A DNA stretch of 64,000 nt, from NCBI GenBank assembly GCA_022822625.1, contig JAJEAV010000026.1:31448-95447 (forward strand), given 5' to 3'. Positions 1 through 8,177 of this stretch are shown here, one piece after another (position 1 is the first letter of the stretch; each line of letters begins with the position of its first letter). This stretch comes from Gammaproteobacteria bacterium. Lineage in GTDB: Bacteria; Pseudomonadota; Gammaproteobacteria; Arenicellales; Poriferihabitantaceae. The translations under genes were made by a program, and so were the position numbers. The notes beneath the pieces were generated by a model, which saw only the letters and a program-made list of their open reading frames with translations, searched no databases and was not told where the DNA came from.

Positions 1-21
1 CGAAGATCGATGTTTCCATGT

Positions 22-705
22 CTATTCGTCTGGGCTTTCCTTGTCAGTGTCTGGTTTTCCTTCCTGTTCGTCTTCTGCTGCAACTGTCACCTCCTGTTCT
101 TCTTCAACAACGGTTTCGACTCGACGTGCGGAAACAGACACAATCGCCAAATCATGCATTCCCGACTCATCGTACATCAGGGCGGTTAACTGAACACCCT
201 CAGGAAGTTGAATATCGGACAGATGTAGTGACTCATTCTTTTGCATGCTGGATACATCGACCTCAATCCGTTCTGGCAGATCTTCGGGTAGGCAGGTTAC
301 CTCTACCGAAGTGATGAGGTGATTAATCATGCCACCGTCAATCTTCACGCCCACGCATTCATCTTCGCCTTCAAAATGGATTGGCATACTGATAACAATC
401 GGTTTGTTGCGATCAACTCTCTGGAAGTCTGCATGCAGGATATTGGCTTTGTGAGGATGCCTTTGGACGTCTTTCAAAATAGCCTGTTCCTTGTTGCCAT
501 CGGTATTGATGACGATCACTGCTGAATAGAAGTTTTCTTCTTCCAGAGAATGAAACAGTACATCATGATTAATGGCGATACTGATGTTGGGTTTCCCACC
601 ACCATAAAGTACGGCAGGTACATCGCCTTCGCGCCTCAAGCGTCGAACCAGACCGGTGCCGGAGCGAGCTCGAACCCGAGCGGTTAATTCAAATTGTTCA
701 GACAT
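22..705 (-). CDS. rplY: 50S ribosomal protein L25 (CTC/TL5 type)
   Basis: This 227-residue protein is the 5S-rRNA-binding ribosomal protein L25 in its long form. The N-terminal L25 domain covers about residues 1-95 (starts MSEQFELTARVRARSGTG and contains the RRLRREGDVPAVLYGGG segment), followed by the TL5/CTC beta domain to about residue 190. The tail is very acidic (glutamate/aspartate-rich after about residue 195), as in many long L25 proteins. The open frame continues upstream to 879, but the family N-terminus fits the ATG at 705, which has an AAGG ribosome-binding site about 10 bases upstream. It lies just downstream of prs, the usual order; pth, which often follows, would lie outside the window. 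Confidence 0.95.
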   Translation of the reverse strand: MSEQFELTARVRARSGTGLVRRLRREGDVPAVLYGGGKPNISIAINHDVLFHSLEEENFYSAVIVINTDGNKEQAILKDVQRHPHKANILHADFQRVDRNKPIVISMPIHFEGEDECVGVKIDGGMINHLITSVEVTCLPEDLPERIEVDVSSMQKNESLHLSDIQLPEGVQLTALMYDESGMHDLAIVSVSARRVETVVEEEQEVTVAAEDEQEGKPDTDKESPDE

Positions 706-727
706 GGTTATTACCTTGGTATATTGA

Positions 728-1681
728 TTATTCAATGAAAAGATTGCTGATGGAATCGCCTGTTGCGATTCTACGAATAGACTCTGCGAGCAATTCGGCA
801 ACTGATAACTGGGTGATTTTTGGACAGTTTCGTGCTTCTTCACTAAGCGGAATTGAATTTGTGACCAGCACTTCATCAATTTTCGATTCTAAAATGCGAT
901 GGATAGCAGGGCCGGACAGTACCGGGTGAGTGCAGCTTGCCAGGACCTTGATGGCGCCATGATCATACAATGCCGTAGCAGCCTGACACAAGGTATTGGC
1001 CGTATCTACCATATCATCAATCAGAATGCATGACCGATCCGTGACATCACCGATGATGTGCATGACTTCGGCCTGATTGGCCTGAGGTCTTCGCTTGTCA
1101 ATAATCGCAAGGTCCGTATCCAGCAATTTGGCCATGGCCCGGGCCCGCACTACACCGCCCACATCAGGGGAAACAATGACGGGGTTTGGGAGTTGTTTCC
1201 TCCATAACTCACTCATCATTACCGGAGAACCATAAATGTTATCGGTTGGAATATCAAAAAATCCCTGAATCTGGTCTGCATGCAGATCCATGACCAGAAC
1301 CCGGTCGGATCCGGATATGGTAATCATTTCGGCAACCAGCTTGGCCGATATGGCAACCCGGGAATTGCGCGGACGCCGATCCTGTCTAGAGTATCCGAAG
1401 TAGGGAATGACGGCCGTGATTCTCGCTGCTGACGAGCGTTTCAGTGCATCAATCATGATCAACAGCTCCATGAGATTATGATTGCTCGGAGCACAGGTTG
1501 GCTGAATGATGAAGCAGTCTTGACCACGAACATTCTGCAGGATTTCAACATTTATCTCGCCATCGCTGAATGTTTCCACCGTAGCCTTGCCGAGTGAAAC
1601 CCCCAGTACCTGGGCAACTTCAACTGCCAATGGCAAATTGGCGTTGCCAGTAAAAATTGTCAGGTTCTCGGGAGACAGCAT
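728..1681 (-). CDS. prs: ribose-phosphate pyrophosphokinase
   Basis: The 317-residue protein makes phosphoribosyl pyrophosphate from ribose 5-phosphate and ATP, feeding purine, pyrimidine, histidine and NAD synthesis in the cytoplasm. It shows the family N-terminus with TGNANLPLA, the flexible-loop region YSRQDRR, the metal-site [11 protein letters not shown], and the PRPP-binding loop [12 protein letters not shown] near residue 220. Length is typical of bacterial class I enzymes. It is co-directional with the upstream tRNA-Gln and downstream rplY (22-base gap), so one transcript is likely. Confidence 0.97.
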   Translation of the reverse strand: MLSPENLTIFTGNANLPLAVEVAQVLGVSLGKATVETFSDGEINVEILQNVRGQDCFIIQPTCAPSNHNLMELLIMIDALKRSSAARITAVIPYFGYSRQDRRPRNSRVAISAKLVAEMITISGSDRVLVMDLHADQIQGFFDIPTDNIYGSPVMMSELWRKQLPNPVIVSPDVGGVVRARAMAKLLDTDLAIIDKRRPQANQAEVMHIIGDVTDRSCILIDDMVDTANTLCQAATALYDHGAIKVLASCTHPVLSGPAIHRILESKIDEVLVTNSIPLSEEARNCPKITQLSVAELLAESIRRIATGDSISNLFIE

Positions 1682-1705
1682 GATAAGGTCGATTGACGGT
1701 CATTA

Positions 1706-1782
1706 TGGCTGGGGTGGGAGGATTCGAACCTCCGAATGCCGGGATCAAAACCCGGTGCCTTAGTCCACTTGGCTACACCCCA
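1706..1782 (-). tRNA. tRNA-Gln (anticodon TTG)
   Basis: A full cloverleaf can be read on the minus strand. The acceptor stem TGGGGTG pairs with CACCCCA, the anticodon arm is CCGGG-TTTTGAT-CCCGG with anticodon TTG (reads CAA), and the T arm GGAGG-TTCGAAT-CCTCC is perfect. The 3' CCA is encoded (plus-strand TGG at 1706-1708). It sits 24 bases upstream of prs, its usual place in gammaproteobacteria. The normal upstream partner ispE is absent here. Confidence 0.95.
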
Positions 1783-1795
1783 AACTGGTTTTGAA

Positions 1796-1823
1796 ATGAT
1801 GTTTTCAAGTCATTAATTGCCAA
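1796..1823 (-). promoter_or_regulatory. possible promoter for tRNA-Gln-prs-rplY
   Basis: On the minus strand TTGGCA (1818-1823, 5 of 6 to the -35 consensus) is separated by 16 bases from CATCAT (1796-1801, a weaker -10), which would start transcription just upstream of the mature tRNA end. This is inferred from spacing only. Confidence 0.3.
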
Positions 1824-2281
1824 AATTCAAATTCTGATTTTTGTGTTTTCATCTAGAGTCATCCCAGAATTGACTGCTCGATACTCACGGAAAACATCGG
1901 GTGCAGCAATCGCAAACATGGTTCCCGGCACGATAGGCCGCAGTCATGTCCATCAGGAACGGCCTACAACATCGGCCGCACTGGAATATGCATCGACTAC
2001 AGGTGATTTCGGCGTTAGGGTAATCAGGATAAGCCTGAGTTTGAGTAACTTGCCAAATGCCCGGCTGTTTTTTCGGAGGTTGAATTGTAATTTCAGGATA
2101 CCTTGCTGTCAATTGAAAATACACTGCAAGCCGATTCCGGCACGACATGGAGTCGATGGGATTGATGTGGCTTAACCGAGTCAAGGTTCCGGTTCAGGGC
2201 AACCTGGACAATATTGGAATTGTTGGTTTTCAGTCAAATTGTTCAGAAATTGACAATTTAACCAAATTAATGAAAATTAAA
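1824..2281. other. intergenic region, no confident gene
   Basis: Nothing recognisable lies between the tRNA and the glycerol genes. The best open frame is on the minus strand at 1885-2184 (99 residues, with a cysteine-rich C-terminal half). It has no clear ribosome-binding site and matches no family I recognise. A second minus-strand frame here looks protein-like in pieces but is broken by stops, so a decayed gene is possible. In the usual gammaproteobacterial order ispE and lolB would lie here; I see no remnant I can assign to either. Confidence 0.4.
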
Positions 2282-2320
2282 TTCACAAAAAACGAAAATA
2301 TTTGTATATTATCGAAACAT
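2282..2320 (+). promoter_or_regulatory. promoter with candidate GlpR operator, glycerol operon
   Basis: TTCACA (2282-2287) and TATATT (2305-2310) form a sigma70-type promoter with an exact 17-base spacer, each box matching 5 of 6 consensus bases. Two similar boxes, AACGAAAATA (2291-2300) and ATCGAAACAT (2311-2320), lie on either side of the -10, with their CGAA cores 20 bases apart (about two helical turns). They resemble the half-site known for E. coli GlpR (W-W-C-G-A-R-M-A-T-W); the first fits it fully. Binding by the GlpR encoded at 4326 would block RNA polymerase. The promoter is seen directly; the operator role is inferred. Confidence 0.55.
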
Positions 2321-2372
2321 GTGCTTGATTATTGCAAGTTTTCATTTTGACCTATAGGAGGTTTACATTACA

Positions 2373-4115
2373 ATGATGAAGAAAATCTTGCTGACCTTTG
2401 TGGTTACCCTGCTCATTTTGACAGGCGCTTTACGCATCGCGTCAGCCGACATGGCAAGAGCCATGAGCTGGATCAGTTCCGAGTTTCAGCCATCTACGCT
2501 CACGGCAGATGAGCAAAGAGCAGAAATGGAATGGTTTATCAAGGCGGCCGAGCCCTTTAAGGGCATGGAGATCAATGTCCTGTCGGAAACCATTCCAACT
2601 CACGAATACGAGTCAAAGGTTCTGACCAAGGCATTCGAGGAAATTACCGGAATCAAGGTCAACCATCAGTTGCTTGGTGAGGGTGAAGTGGTTCAGGCTG
2701 TGCAGACACAGATGCAGACTAATCGAAATCTCTATGATGCCTACATCAACGACTCGGACCTGATTGGGACACATTCACGTTTGCAGCTTGCTGTAAACCT
2801 GACCGACTGGATGGCTGGAGAAGGAGCCGATGTAACTTCGCCGACACTGGATGTCGATGACTTCATGGGCAAAAGCTTTACCACGGGTCCGGACGGCAAG
2901 CTCTACCAGTTACCCGATCAGCAGTTCGCAAATCTGTACTGGTTCCGTTACGACTGGTTCAATCGTCCCGAACTGCAGGCCCGCTTCAAGGAACTGTATG
3001 GCTATGATCTGGGTGTGCCGGTTAACTGGTCAGCCTATGAAGACATTGCCGAGTTCTTCTCGGTACATGTCCAGGAAATAGACGGAGTTCGAGTTTATGG
3101 TCACATGGACTACGGAAAACGTGCACCTGACCTTGGCTGGCGCATGACTGATGCATGGTTGTCCATGGCTGGTGCCGGAAGCAAGGGGTTGCCGAATGGT
3201 GTACCCGTGGACGAATGGGGAATTCGCATGGAAGATGGAACCTGCAATCCGGTTGGTGCATCAGTATCGCGTGGTGGTGCAGCGAATGCTCCGGCCGCAG
3301 TTTATGCAATTCGCAAGTGGGATGAGTGGCTCCGTAAATATGCACCTCCCGGTGCTGCAAGCTATGACTTCTATCAGTCCTTGCCGGCACTGTCTCAGGG
3401 CAATGTTGCCCAGCAGATTTTCTGGTACACCGCTTTCACGGCATCCATGGTTGCACCGAAGAGTGAAGGCAACAATACCGTGGATGACGAAGGCAATCCG
3501 CTTTGGCGAATGGCACCATCGCCACATGGCCCTTACTGGGAAAAAGGCCAGAAACTCGGCTATCAGGATGCGGGGTCCTGGACTCTGTTCAAGTCAACAC
3601 CGGTTGAGCGTCGCAAGGCGGCCTGGCTGTATGCCCAGTTTACCGTTTCCAAAGCCGTTTCACTGAAAAAGACGCATGTTGGTTTGACCCCGATTCGTGA
3701 TAGCGATATTCGTCACAAGTCATTTACGGAACGTGCACCGAAACTCGGAGGATTGGTTGAGTTCTACCGTTCGCCCGATCGGGTAAGATGGTCGCCTACC
3801 GGCATTAACGTGCCCGATTACCCAAAACTGGCGCAAATCTGGTGGCAACAGATCGGTGATGTGAACTCTGGTGCATTTACACCTCAGGAAGCCATGGATC
3901 GACTAGCTTCTGAAATGGACCAGGTCATGGCAAGAATGCAGGTGGCGGATGAGCGTAACCAGACTTACGGTGGCTGTGGGCCCAGACTCAACGAGGAGAA
4001 GGACCCAGAGTGGTGGCTCAGTCAACCCGGTTCACCCAAGGCCAAGGTCAATGAAAAGCCACAGGGTAAAACCGTAAATTATGATGAACTTGTCAAGCGC
4101 TGGAGCGAGAATTAA
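2373..4115 (+). CDS. glpV: glycerol ABC transporter, periplasmic substrate-binding protein
   Basis: This 580-residue protein is a large family-1-type extracellular solute-binding protein. A signal peptide is clear: positively charged MMKK, a hydrophobic core, and a likely cleavage after ASA at residue 25. The gene heads an array encoding two ATPases, two permeases, a DUF2160 protein, GlpD and GlpK, matching the glycerol importer described genetically in Rhizobium (glpSTPQV), so glycerol is the likely ligand. AGGAGG at 2356-2361 precedes two consecutive ATG codons (2373, 2376). A strong hairpin terminator directly follows the gene, which would let the binding protein be made in excess over the membrane parts. 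The substrate is inferred from context. Confidence 0.88.
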   Translation: MMKKILLTFVVTLLILTGALRIASADMARAMSWISSEFQPSTLTADEQRAEMEWFIKAAEPFKGMEINVLSETIPTHEYESKVLTKAFEEITGIKVNHQLLGEGEVVQAVQTQMQTNRNLYDAYINDSDLIGTHSRLQLAVNLTDWMAGEGADVTSPTLDVDDFMGKSFTTGPDGKLYQLPDQQFANLYWFRYDWFNRPELQARFKELYGYDLGVPVNWSAYEDIAEFFSVHVQEIDGVRVYGHMDYGKRAPDLGWRMTDAWLSMAGAGSKGLPNGVPVDEWGIRMEDGTCNPVGASVSRGGAANAPAAVYAIRKWDEWLRKYAPPGAASYDFYQSLPALSQGNVAQQIFWYTAFTASMVAPKSEGNNTVDDEGNPLWRMAPSPHGPYWEKGQKLGYQDAGSWTLFKSTPVERRKAAWLYAQFTVSKAVSLKKTHVGLTPIRDSDIRHKSFTERAPKLGGLVEFYRSPDRVRWSPTGINVPDYPKLAQIWWQQIGDVNSGAFTPQEAMDRLASEMDQVMARMQVADERNQTYGGCGPRLNEEKDPEWWLSQPGSPKAKVNEKPQGKTVNYDELVKRWSEN

Positions 4116-4133
4116 TTTTCCCTGAGTTGAGTT

Positions 4134-4187
4134 ATCGTTTGTCTGCTTTGAGTGAATTCTTCATTCAGGCAGGCAAACGATTTTCTT
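4134..4187 (+). terminator. Rho-independent terminator after glpV
   Basis: The arms ATCGTTTGTCTGC (4134-4146) and GCAGGCAAACGAT (4169-4181) pair over 13 positions with one wobble. An inner stem GAGTGAA/TTCATTC (4150-4156/4160-4166) continues the hairpin, and a short T-rich run follows (4181-4186). It lies 19 bases after the glpV stop and before glpR, so it probably attenuates rather than ends the operon completely. Confidence 0.7.
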
Positions 4188-4325
4188 GATCCTGTTTACT
4201 GGGAATACCGGAATGTATGCATCCTGATTCCGAATCGGCATTCCTCGTAGTGCTCCCTTTGTCGTTGCATGCTCGCTGGTTCGATATTGCAGCATCATTT
4301 CAGCCAAGGCCAGAGAAACCAGCCA

Positions 4326-5144
4326 ATGGAACTTGAATCCCGTGAACGTGTAGACCTTAATCTGAGACAGAGGGAGGTTTGGAAAATTGCGAAAACAGAA
4401 GGACTTGTACAGGTTGATCGACTGGCCGAGAGACTCAACGTTTCGGCACAGACCATACGTCGGGATTTGAATCAACTGACCCGGGCCCGTCTGTTACAGC
4501 GAATACACGGAGGGGCCATTACTTGCGACAGTGTTGTCAATCTGGGCTATGGGGCCCGCAAGTTGCTCGCTACTGAAGGCAAGACACGAATTGCCAGGAA
4601 AGCAGCTGAACTCATTCCAAACGATTGTTCCCTGTTTATCAACATAGGAACCACGACAGAACAGGTGGCGGCCGAACTGGCTCGTCAGCACGAGGGATTG
4701 CTGGTCGTAACCAATAACCTGAATGTGCTTAATACCGTTGTCCAGAACGATCAGATCGAGGTCTTTATTGTCGGGGGACAGATTCGCCCTCAGGACGGTG
4801 GAATTGTCGACAACACTGCTGCGGATTTTGTGAGCCAGTTTCGAGTAGATTATGCAGTCATCGGAGCCTCTTCGATTGAAGAGGAAGGTATCGTTACAGA
4901 CTTTGACTGGCGGGAAGTTCACGTAGCTCAAACCATGATTCAGCATGCACGAGGGGTGATTCTGGTTGCCGATTCAAACAAGTTCAAGCGCAAGGCGCCT
5001 GTTTTCCTGTGTGAATTGAAGGAAATCAACCATTTCATTACAGACGCCGAAGTGCCCGAAAAACTCATGCAATATGCAAATTCAAATGGAGTGAGTGTGC
5101 ATATATGCAGCCAGCATCACGAGATTTCTGGCGTTGTCGGTTGA
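4326..5144 (+). CDS. glpR: DeoR-family regulator, probable glycerol-3-phosphate repressor
   Basis: The 272-residue protein has the DeoR-family layout: an N-terminal winged helix (about residues 13-65, with LNVSAQTIRRDLNQL as recognition region) and a C-terminal sugar-phosphate-sensing domain with the family segment GTTTEQVAAEL and a late VADSNKFKRKA motif. It sits between the binding-protein gene and the ATPase genes of the glycerol array, so glycerol 3-phosphate is the likely inducer. The frame is open upstream to 4269, but the ATG at 4326 gives the family-length N-terminus; no strong ribosome-binding site is seen. Its likely target is the promoter at 2282-2320. Confidence 0.87.
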   Translation: MELESRERVDLNLRQREVWKIAKTEGLVQVDRLAERLNVSAQTIRRDLNQLTRARLLQRIHGGAITCDSVVNLGYGARKLLATEGKTRIARKAAELIPNDCSLFINIGTTTEQVAAELARQHEGLLVVTNNLNVLNTVVQNDQIEVFIVGGQIRPQDGGIVDNTAADFVSQFRVDYAVIGASSIEEEGIVTDFDWREVHVAQTMIQHARGVILVADSNKFKRKAPVFLCELKEINHFITDAEVPEKLMQYANSNGVSVHICSQHHEISGVVG

Positions 5145-6204
5145 ACTCAGGAACGTAGACAAGGTCGTGGATGGCATGGTTCACATTCATCCTGTGAACC
5201 TGCTCCTTCAGGACAGGGAATTCAATGTGCTGCTTGGTGCCACATTAAGTGGAAAGACCACGCTCTTGAGATTGATGGCCGGGCTTGAGAAGCCCTCATC
5301 GGGGGAAGTTTTGTTCTCGGGGAAAAATGTCACTGGCGTTTCAGTACAGAAACGAAACATTGCCATGGTCTATCAGGAATTCATCAACTACCCGAATTTC
5401 AGTGTTTTCGACAATATCGCATCTCCGCTCAGGGTTGCCGGGAAGAAGCCGGACCAGATCAAGCAGGAGGTCGGGGAAATTGCTGAATTGCTCAGGCTGT
5501 CCGAATTTCTGGATCGTGATATCGCCAGTCTGTCAGGGGGGCAGCAGCAACGTATTGCTCTGGCACGGGCACTGGTAAAGCGGGCTTCACTGGTCCTGCT
5601 TGATGAGCCACTGGCGAATCTGGACTACAAACTGAGAGAGCAATTGCGTGAAGAGCTGCCACGGCTGTTTGTAGCATCCGGTTCCACGGTGGTTTATGCA
5701 ACCAGTGAACCTGAAGAAGCGCTTATGCTTGGTGGTCACATTGCAATGCTACATGAAGGGAAGGTTGTACAGTATGGCAAGACAACGGACATTTATCGAC
5801 GGCCCGGGAATCTGGAAAGTGCAAGAATATTCTCTCATCCGCCAATCAATGTGACAACGATTGTCAAGTCAAGCGGCGTGATTGCGATTCCGGGAGTCAC
5901 TGAATGGCAGTGCCCCGAGGTATTTCGGGATCGTCCGGATGGCGAGTATCTTCTCGGAATTCGACCGCATCACTTGAGTTTGACCAGCCCAGAACGAGAT
6001 GCCAGGCTAGTTACCATATCGGGAACCGTGCAACTAGCGGAAATCAGCGGTTCAGTCAGTCTTGTTCACATGCGCATTAATGGCAATGACTGGATTTCCG
6101 AATCCGGGGGCATTCATCCGCATTCGATCGGAGAGTCGATAAAAGTATATATGCATCTTGATGGGTGCCTTTATTTTGACCGGGACGGTACCGCGATCTA
6201 CTGA
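5134..6204 (+). CDS. glpS: glycerol ABC transporter ATPase, first subunit (GlpS type)
   Basis: A 356-residue MalK-like ATPase. It shows Walker A as GATLSGKT (residues 35-42), Q-loop Gln81, an intact LSGGQ signature (133-137), and Walker B with catalytic glutamate LLDEP (D157, E158). The H-loop position carries serine (YATSEPEEA, S191) where the switch histidine is expected. A C-terminal regulatory domain (about 235-356) follows. The chosen TTG start at 5134 begins MSVELRNV, the natural start for the family, and overlaps the glpR end by 11 bases; a GTG at 5095 in the same frame would add 13 residues. Together with GlpT it should form a heterodimer with only one canonical ATP site. Confidence 0.87.
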   Translation: MSVELRNVDKVVDGMVHIHPVNLLLQDREFNVLLGATLSGKTTLLRLMAGLEKPSSGEVLFSGKNVTGVSVQKRNIAMVYQEFINYPNFSVFDNIASPLRVAGKKPDQIKQEVGEIAELLRLSEFLDRDIASLSGGQQQRIALARALVKRASLVLLDEPLANLDYKLREQLREELPRLFVASGSTVVYATSEPEEALMLGGHIAMLHEGKVVQYGKTTDIYRRPGNLESARIFSHPPINVTTIVKSSGVIAIPGVTEWQCPEVFRDRPDGEYLLGIRPHHLSLTSPERDARLVTISGTVQLAEISGSVSLVHMRINGNDWISESGGIHPHSIGESIKVYMHLDGCLYFDRDGTAIY

Positions 6205-6219
6205 CGAAAATACGAGATC

Positions 6220-7314
6220 ATGACCAAAATCGCCCTGCAGAATATTAGACACAGCTATCTAGGCAGTCCGCAAACGGACGGGGATTTTGCAATCAAGCAC
6301 ATTAATACGGTGTTTGAAGATGGTGGGGCCTATGCACTGTTGGGGCCATCCGGTTGTGGCAAGACTACCTTGCTGGGTATTGTCTCCGGCCTCATATCGC
6401 CGACCTCAGGGCGAATTCTGTTTGATGGAGAAGACATCACCAGGGTGGATACGATTCATCGTCATATCGCCCAGGTATTCCAGTTTCCGGTCATCTACGA
6501 CACCATGACGGTATTCGACAATCTTGCATTTCCACTTCGCAACAGAAAAGTGCCGGAATCCGATATCAAGGCCAGGGTTCTTGACGTTGCAAAAATGCTG
6601 GATCTGGAAGAGGGCATTCATCGAAGAGCGGCTTCGCTGACGGTTGATGGCAAGCAGAAAATTTCCCTAGGCCGTGGTCTGGTGAGAGAAGATGTTAATG
6701 TCATGATGTTTGATGAACCCCTGACGGTTATTGACCAGAACATGAAGTGGGAATTGCGTTCCAAGTTGAAAGAACTGCATCAGAATGTACGGACAACCAT
6801 GATCTACGTAACCCACGACCAGACAGAAGCACTGACTTTTGCGGATGAAGTGCTGGTCATGTACGAGGGCAGGGTTGTTCAGTCTGGAACACCGGTCGAG
6901 CTGTTTGAAAAACCCAGGCATACTTTTGTAGGCTATTTCATTGGTTCCCCTGGCATGAATATATTTCCCTGCCAAATCAGCGGTGAGACCGTGGAGTTCT
7001 CGGGGTTACCGATTGAGTGTGACAATCAGATTCAAGGTATACGAAGTCTTCAGGACAGTCAGGCCATTACCGAGATTGGCATCCGCCCCGAATATGTCCG
7101 GTTCAGCAATCAGGGTATTCCAGTCAGGATTTGCCGGGTTGATGATCTTGGACGACACCAACTGGTACATGTTGAGCATGAGCATCATGCAATCAAGTTG
7201 ATATGTCCGGAAGATGCGCCCATACCGGAAGGCAGTGCATGCGTCCGTTTTGAGAAATCCCGAACGTTTCTGTATGCCGATAAATGGCTGGCAGGGGAGG
7301 GTAGCCAGTCATGA
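6220..7314 (+). CDS. glpT: glycerol ABC transporter ATPase, second subunit (GlpT type)
   Basis: A 364-residue MalK-like ATPase, not to be confused with the E. coli glycerol-3-phosphate antiporter of the same symbol. Walker A is canonical (GPSGCGKT, 42-49), as are the Q-loop (Q88), Walker B (MFDEP, D165/E166) and switch histidine (YVTHDQTEA, H199). The ABC signature is not: LTVDGKQK at 140-147 replaces LSGGQxQR. This is the mirror of the defect in the neighbouring GlpS. The last four bases overlap the permease start (ATGA), indicating coupled translation. Confidence 0.88.
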   Translation: MTKIALQNIRHSYLGSPQTDGDFAIKHINTVFEDGGAYALLGPSGCGKTTLLGIVSGLISPTSGRILFDGEDITRVDTIHRHIAQVFQFPVIYDTMTVFDNLAFPLRNRKVPESDIKARVLDVAKMLDLEEGIHRRAASLTVDGKQKISLGRGLVREDVNVMMFDEPLTVIDQNMKWELRSKLKELHQNVRTTMIYVTHDQTEALTFADEVLVMYEGRVVQSGTPVELFEKPRHTFVGYFIGSPGMNIFPCQISGETVEFSGLPIECDNQIQGIRSLQDSQAITEIGIRPEYVRFSNQGIPVRICRVDDLGRHQLVHVEHEHHAIKLICPEDAPIPEGSACVRFEKSRTFLYADKWLAGEGSQS

Positions 7315-8177
7315 TCAACAAAACGATAAGGCAAAGTGCCTGGCTTTTTGTCGTTCCTGTAGTATTGCTGGTTGCCTTCAATGCGTTGATCCCCTTGATG
7401 ACGGTAGTCAACTATGCATTTCAGGAGACATTCGGGGATAACGTATTTTTCTGGGAAGGGTTAACTTGGTTTGAACAGGTTCTCAATTCCGACCGGTTCC
7501 ATGATGCGTTTCTCAGGCAGATCATGTTTACCTCCATCATCCTGTTGATCGAGGTTCCGCTTGGCATAGCCATTGCATTGAGCATGCCGAGAAAAGGACC
7601 CTGGGTTTCGGTTTGTCTGGTCCTGATGGCATTGCCGTTGCTTATTCCCTGGAATGTCGTTGGTGCGATGTGGAACATTTTCGCCTTGCCCGATATTGGC
7701 CTTCTGGGCTATTCCCTGAACAGCATGGGTATTGACTACAACTTTACCCAGCAACCCATATCTGCCTGGGCAACCATGATTCTGATGGATGTCTGGCACT
7801 GGACTTCATTGGTGGTCCTGCTGGCTTATGCGGGATTAACTGCCATTCCGGAAGCCTACTATCAGGCAGCCAGAATTGACGGTGCCTCGAAATGGGCTGT
7901 ATTCAAGTGGATCCAGTTGCCCAAGATGAAACGTGTCCTGACGATTGCAATTCTGCTTCGGTTCATGGACAGTTTCATGATTTACACCGAACTCATTGTA
8001 CTTACCGGAGGTGGGCCGGGTAATTCAACAACATTACTGTCGATTGACTTGGTGAAGCTGGCTTTAGGTCAGTTTGATCTGGGCCCTGCCGCCGCGATGT
8101 CGCTGATTTATTTCTTTATCGTGTTGTTGATTTGCTGGGTGTTCTATACCTTGATGATGAAAAATGAGAAACAGTAA
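7311..8177 (+). CDS. glpP: glycerol ABC transporter permease, first subunit
   Basis: A 288-residue MalF-like inner-membrane permease with about six hydrophobic segments. The EAA loop that docks the ATPase is visible as EAYYQAARIDGASKW, about 80-90 residues from the C-terminus. It starts at an ATGA overlap with the preceding ATPase gene and overlaps the next permease gene by 14 bases. Substrate (glycerol) is inferred from glpD and glpK downstream. Confidence 0.9.
   Translation: MINKTIRQSAWLFVVPVVLLVAFNALIPLMTVVNYAFQETFGDNVFFWEGLTWFEQVLNSDRFHDAFLRQIMFTSIILLIEVPLGIAIALSMPRKGPWVSVCLVLMALPLLIPWNVVGAMWNIFALPDIGLLGYSLNSMGIDYNFTQQPISAWATMILMDVWHWTSLVVLLAYAGLTAIPEAYYQAARIDGASKWAVFKWIQLPKMKRVLTIAILLRFMDSFMIYTELIVLTGGGPGNSTTLLSIDLVKLALGQFDLGPAAAMSLIYFFIVLLICWVFYTLMMKNEKQ

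Noticed and set aside
22..879. 58-residue N-terminal extension of L25
   Set aside because: It lies over the prs 3' end; the family start at 705 has its own ribosome-binding site.
1885..2184. 99-residue cysteine-rich open frame on the minus strand
   Set aside because: No ribosome-binding site, no recognised domain, and a competing frame on the other strand; left as intergenic.
6220..7314. Reading the broken ABC signature of GlpT as a sign of a pseudogene
   Set aside because: All other ATPase motifs are intact, the reading frame is complete, and the same substitution occurs in the subfamily as I remember it.
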